Made by a program: the position numbers and the translations under genes. This document shows positions 31,902 to 34,061 of a stretch of DNA of 34,061 nt, piece by piece (position 1 is the stretch's first letter; each line of letters opens with the position of its first letter). Source of the DNA: Candidatus Thermoplasmatota archaeon. GTDB lineage: Archaea > Thermoplasmatota > Thermoplasmata > RBG-16-68-12 > JAGMCJ01. Under the pieces are notes generated by a model. That model had not been told where the DNA came from, made no database searches, and was given only the letters and a program-made list of their open reading frames with translations. The DNA lies in contig JAJISE010000002.1 of assembly GCA_022848865.1 (NCBI GenBank), positions 50,658 through 84,718 of the forward strand. Direction: 5' to 3'.

Positions 31902-34061
31902 TCAGTCGACCTCTTCGGGAACGTCGCTTTCGGGCTCCTCCTCTTCCTTTTCAGGGCTCTTGTTCTTGGCGAAGATCACCAGCTCGATTACTAGACCCCC
32001 TGCGAGAATCGCCAGGTCGATAATCATCCCGAGCCCGAACCAAGGAGGCACCTCCATCGCAGGAACGAACAGCGAGGAGATTCCAGTGAGAATCTCCGCG
32101 AGGACGAAGGGAAATGCAACCGCCAAGAACGTAAACGCTCTCTTCTCTTTCCCCTTCTCGGAAATGAAGGGCCTCTTGAGAGCGAGCAGGGCACCGACTA
32201 TCGCCAGGACAATGGCGAAGACTATCGCGATCAGCGGCTTCAAGTTGTCCTCGAGGGCGGCGGGTTCTATGAGATCAACAGTGATCGACTGAACCTCTTC
32301 CGAGTTGTCAAGGTTGTCATGGGCCCGGAATTCTATCGTGTGAATGCCCAATACATGTCCAGTCAGGTTGAAGTTGCCAGTGTATTCGCGCCACGCACCA
32401 GAGTCAATCCTGTATTCGATGACCCTCACACCCGAACCGGCGTCGACGGACGATATGGTGAACGGCGTCTCCTGATACACTTCGACGGGCGTGACGTCGT
32501 TTCTCGGCTCTCCTATGCTGATGCTCGACGCAGGCGGCGTCCCGTCGACGATGAAAGACATCAGTCTCTCAACCTCGACGTTCCCGAGGTTGTCGACTCC
32601 TCTGTACGAGAGGGTGTGAGCTCCCTCGGACTGCATCGTCAAGAATCCAGTGTACGTCTGCCAACCGCCGCCGTCGAGTGAGAACTCGACTTCTGAAAGA
32701 CCACAACCCTGGTCCTGGGACTGGATCTCTATTGAGGTTGAAGGCGCTATCCACAGACCGCCCCACGTGTAGTTCGGACTTCCTATGATCTCGTTCGAAG
32801 AGGGAGGAGTTCCGTCAACGATGAAGTCCAGACTTCCTTCTGTTTCGGTGTTTCCGAGGTTGTCAACGCCTCGGTAGAGCAGTACATGACTGCCCTCTTG
32901 CGTTACAGTAACGGGGACCGTGTACGTCTGCCAGATACCACCATCGATCTGATACTCCAGGTATGAGAGGCCGCAGCCGCCATCGATCGACGAAATGGTG
33001 AGGGGTGTTGATGGTGACATCCACAGGTCTGCCGCTGTGTAGCTCGGCGATCCGACGGCTAGATCCGAGGAGGGCGGTGTGCCGTCCACTACGAAGACCA
33101 GACTCTTCGGGTCCTCAACGTATCCCAGATTGTCGACGCCTCTGTAGACAAGGAAGTGAGTTCCTTCCTGTGACACCGTGATGGGCATGGTGTACGTCTG
33201 CCAACCGCCGCCATCGAGCTGGTACTCGATATGCGAAACACCGCTACCGGCATCAGCGGATGCAATCTCGAGAGTCGTCGATGGAGAAATCCACAGGTCC
33301 ACTCCCGTGTAGCTGGGTGATCCTACGGTCACATCGGAGGACGGGGGAGTGGCATCGACCCAGAATACGAGGCTTCCTGGATCCTCTGTGATCCCAAGGT
33401 TGTCGATCCCCCTGTAGAGCAGAAGGTGGCTCCCCTCGTCTGGGACAGTGATCGGGATTGTGTACGTCTGCCAACCGCCGCCGTCCAGCTGATACTCGAC
33501 AAGGGATAGTCCGCAGCCAACATCGCTGGACGTGATAGTGAGAGTAGTCGACGGAGAAACCCATAGGTCCACTCCTGTGTAGTTGGGCGTTCCGACCATG
33601 ACTGCCGAGGAAGGAGGGGACCCGTCGACTATGAACGTCAGACTCGAAGGGCTCTCAATGTATCCCAGATTGTCGATTCCTCGATAGAGCAGAACATGGT
33701 TCCCTTCAGCGGGCACCGTGATCGGAGCGATGTAGGCCTGCCATCCGCCTCCGTCCAGCTCATACTCTATCAGCGCAATGCCTGAGCCGTCGTCATTGGA
33801 TGTGATGGTCAACTGCGTGGATGGAGCTATCCATAGGTCTATTCCCGTGTAGTTGGGTGTGCCTACAAGGATGTCCGAGTACGGCGGAGTGGCATCGACC
33901 CAGAAGTTGATGCTCTGCTGGTTCTCGACGAATCCGAGATTGTCAACTCCTCGGTACAGTAGAACATGACTCCCTTCGTCCGGCACCGTGATAGGCATCG
34001 CGTAATTCTGCCAGCCGCCACCGTCGAGCTCGTACTCAATGTACGAGAGACCGCTGCCGCT
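31902..34061 (-). CDS. Giant surface protein with 90-residue OmpL47-like repeats (5' partial)
   Basis: The frame is open from the right edge of the window to a stop at 31902 (719 residues visible), so the N-terminus lies outside. It consists of 90-residue beta-type repeats of the pattern PPSS...GSPSYTGVDLW..STTLTI.S.D.GSG...IEYQLDGGGWQTY......EG.H.L.YRGVDNLG..E. This resembles OmpL47-like/Ig-like surface repeats. Seven anchors are spaced exactly 270 bp apart. After the last, divergent repeat come three hydrophobic helices (IAIVFAIVLAIVGALLAL, FPFVLAEILTGISSLFV, MIIDLAILAGGLVIELVIF) and an acidic tail. The repeats would be displayed outside, anchored by the C-terminus. It is 29 bp downstream of, and convergent with, the pyruvyl transferase gene. 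Confidence 0.88.
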   Translation of the reverse strand, partial: SGSGLSYIEYELDGGGWQNYAMPITVPDEGSHVLLYRGVDNLGFVENQQSINFWVDATPPYSDILVGTPNYTGIDLWIAPSTQLTITSNDDGSGIALIEYELDGGGWQAYIAPITVPAEGNHVLLYRGIDNLGYIESPSSLTFIVDGSPPSSAVMVGTPNYTGVDLWVSPSTTLTITSSDVGCGLSLVEYQLDGGGWQTYTIPITVPDEGSHLLLYRGIDNLGITEDPGSLVFWVDATPPSSDVTVGSPSYTGVDLWISPSTTLEIASADAGSGVSHIEYQLDGGGWQTYTMPITVSQEGTHFLVYRGVDNLGYVEDPKSLVFVVDGTPPSSDLAVGSPSYTAADLWMSPSTPLTISSIDGGCGLSYLEYQIDGGIWQTYTVPVTVTQEGSHVLLYRGVDNLGNTETEGSLDFIVDGTPPSSNEIIGSPNYTWGGLWIAPSTSIEIQSQDQGCGLSEVEFSLDGGGWQTYTGFLTMQSEGAHTLSYRGVDNLGNVEVERLMSFIVDGTPPASSISIGEPRNDVTPVEVYQETPFTISSVDAGSGVRVIEYRIDSGAWREYTGNFNLTGHVLGIHTIEFRAHDNLDNSEEVQSITVDLIEPAALEDNLKPLIAIVFAIVLAIVGALLALKRPFISEKGKEKRAFTFLAVAFPFVLAEILTGISSLFVPAMEVPPWFGLGMIIDLAILAGGLVIELVIFAKNKSPEKEEEEPESDVPEEVD
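32276..34061 (-). repeat. Tandem 270-bp coding repeats
   Basis: The block CCAACCGCCG or its close variants recurs at 32391, 32661, 32931, 33201, 33471, 33741 and 34011, always exactly 270 bp apart. No insertion or deletion has occurred between copies. The leftmost copy (32391) is the most diverged; the others are strongly similar. The array continues beyond the window. Confidence 0.9.

Noticed and set aside
32276-34061. CRISPR array
   Set aside because: The repeats are long, coding, in frame and without spacers. They are domain repeats of one protein.

Overview
The window reads as chromosomal DNA of a euryarchaeon, most likely a Thermoplasmatota lineage. The information-processing genes are archaeal: PCNA, transcription factor S, SRP54, archaeal-type S-adenosylmethionine synthetase, RNase Z and SMC-ScpA-ScpB. 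Clear TATA boxes lie about 26 bp from inferred starts. Shine-Dalgarno sites resemble GGTGAT, and several genes appear leaderless. tRNA-Tyr carries an intron at the canonical archaeal position, and there is a histidine ammonia-lyase of a kind known in Thermoplasma relatives. The lineage is inferred from gene content, not from a search.

Layout. (1) Bases 1-6690 hold the tail of an unknown Lys/Pro-rich protein, converging on a leftward five-gene type IV pilus/Tad-like operon: large pilin-like protein, ATPase, two TadC-type membrane proteins and a second ATPase. (2) Bases 6860-7042 carry tRNA-Phe and intron-containing tRNA-Tyr. (3) Bases 7221-10202 are an AT-richer accessory islet with a zinc-ribbon membrane protein, two unknown small genes, an IS6-like transposase, a tRNA-like gene with an abnormal anticodon arm and a small ribbon-helix-helix-type protein. 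(4) Bases 10491-20854 are mostly conserved genes: a polytopic membrane protein with a Lys-rich tail, tfs, a secreted eight-repeat propeller protein, pcn, srp54, a candidate small RNA, a coiled-coil protein, mat, rnz and hutH. (5) Bases 20847-30465 hold a 1495-residue solenoid protein with about 21 repeats of roughly 62 residues, an Ig-like domain and a RING-like zinc finger, followed upstream by a tightly overlapping smc-scpA-scpB operon. (6) Bases 30742-34061 hold a polysaccharide pyruvyl transferase-like gene and the C-terminal part of a giant surface protein built from exact 270-bp repeats.

The most notable signal outside the genes is a pair of near-identical tandem palindromes (TTGTCSGACAA next to TAGTCCGACMA). 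They sit at the predicted transcription starts of only two genes here: smc and the Lys-tailed membrane protein at 10491. This suggests a shared regulator linking chromosome condensation to that membrane protein. Other items to check are the odd tRNA-like gene, the small RNA gene at 15934-16008, the giant RING-tailed solenoid protein, and the pilus operon with two intact ATPases.
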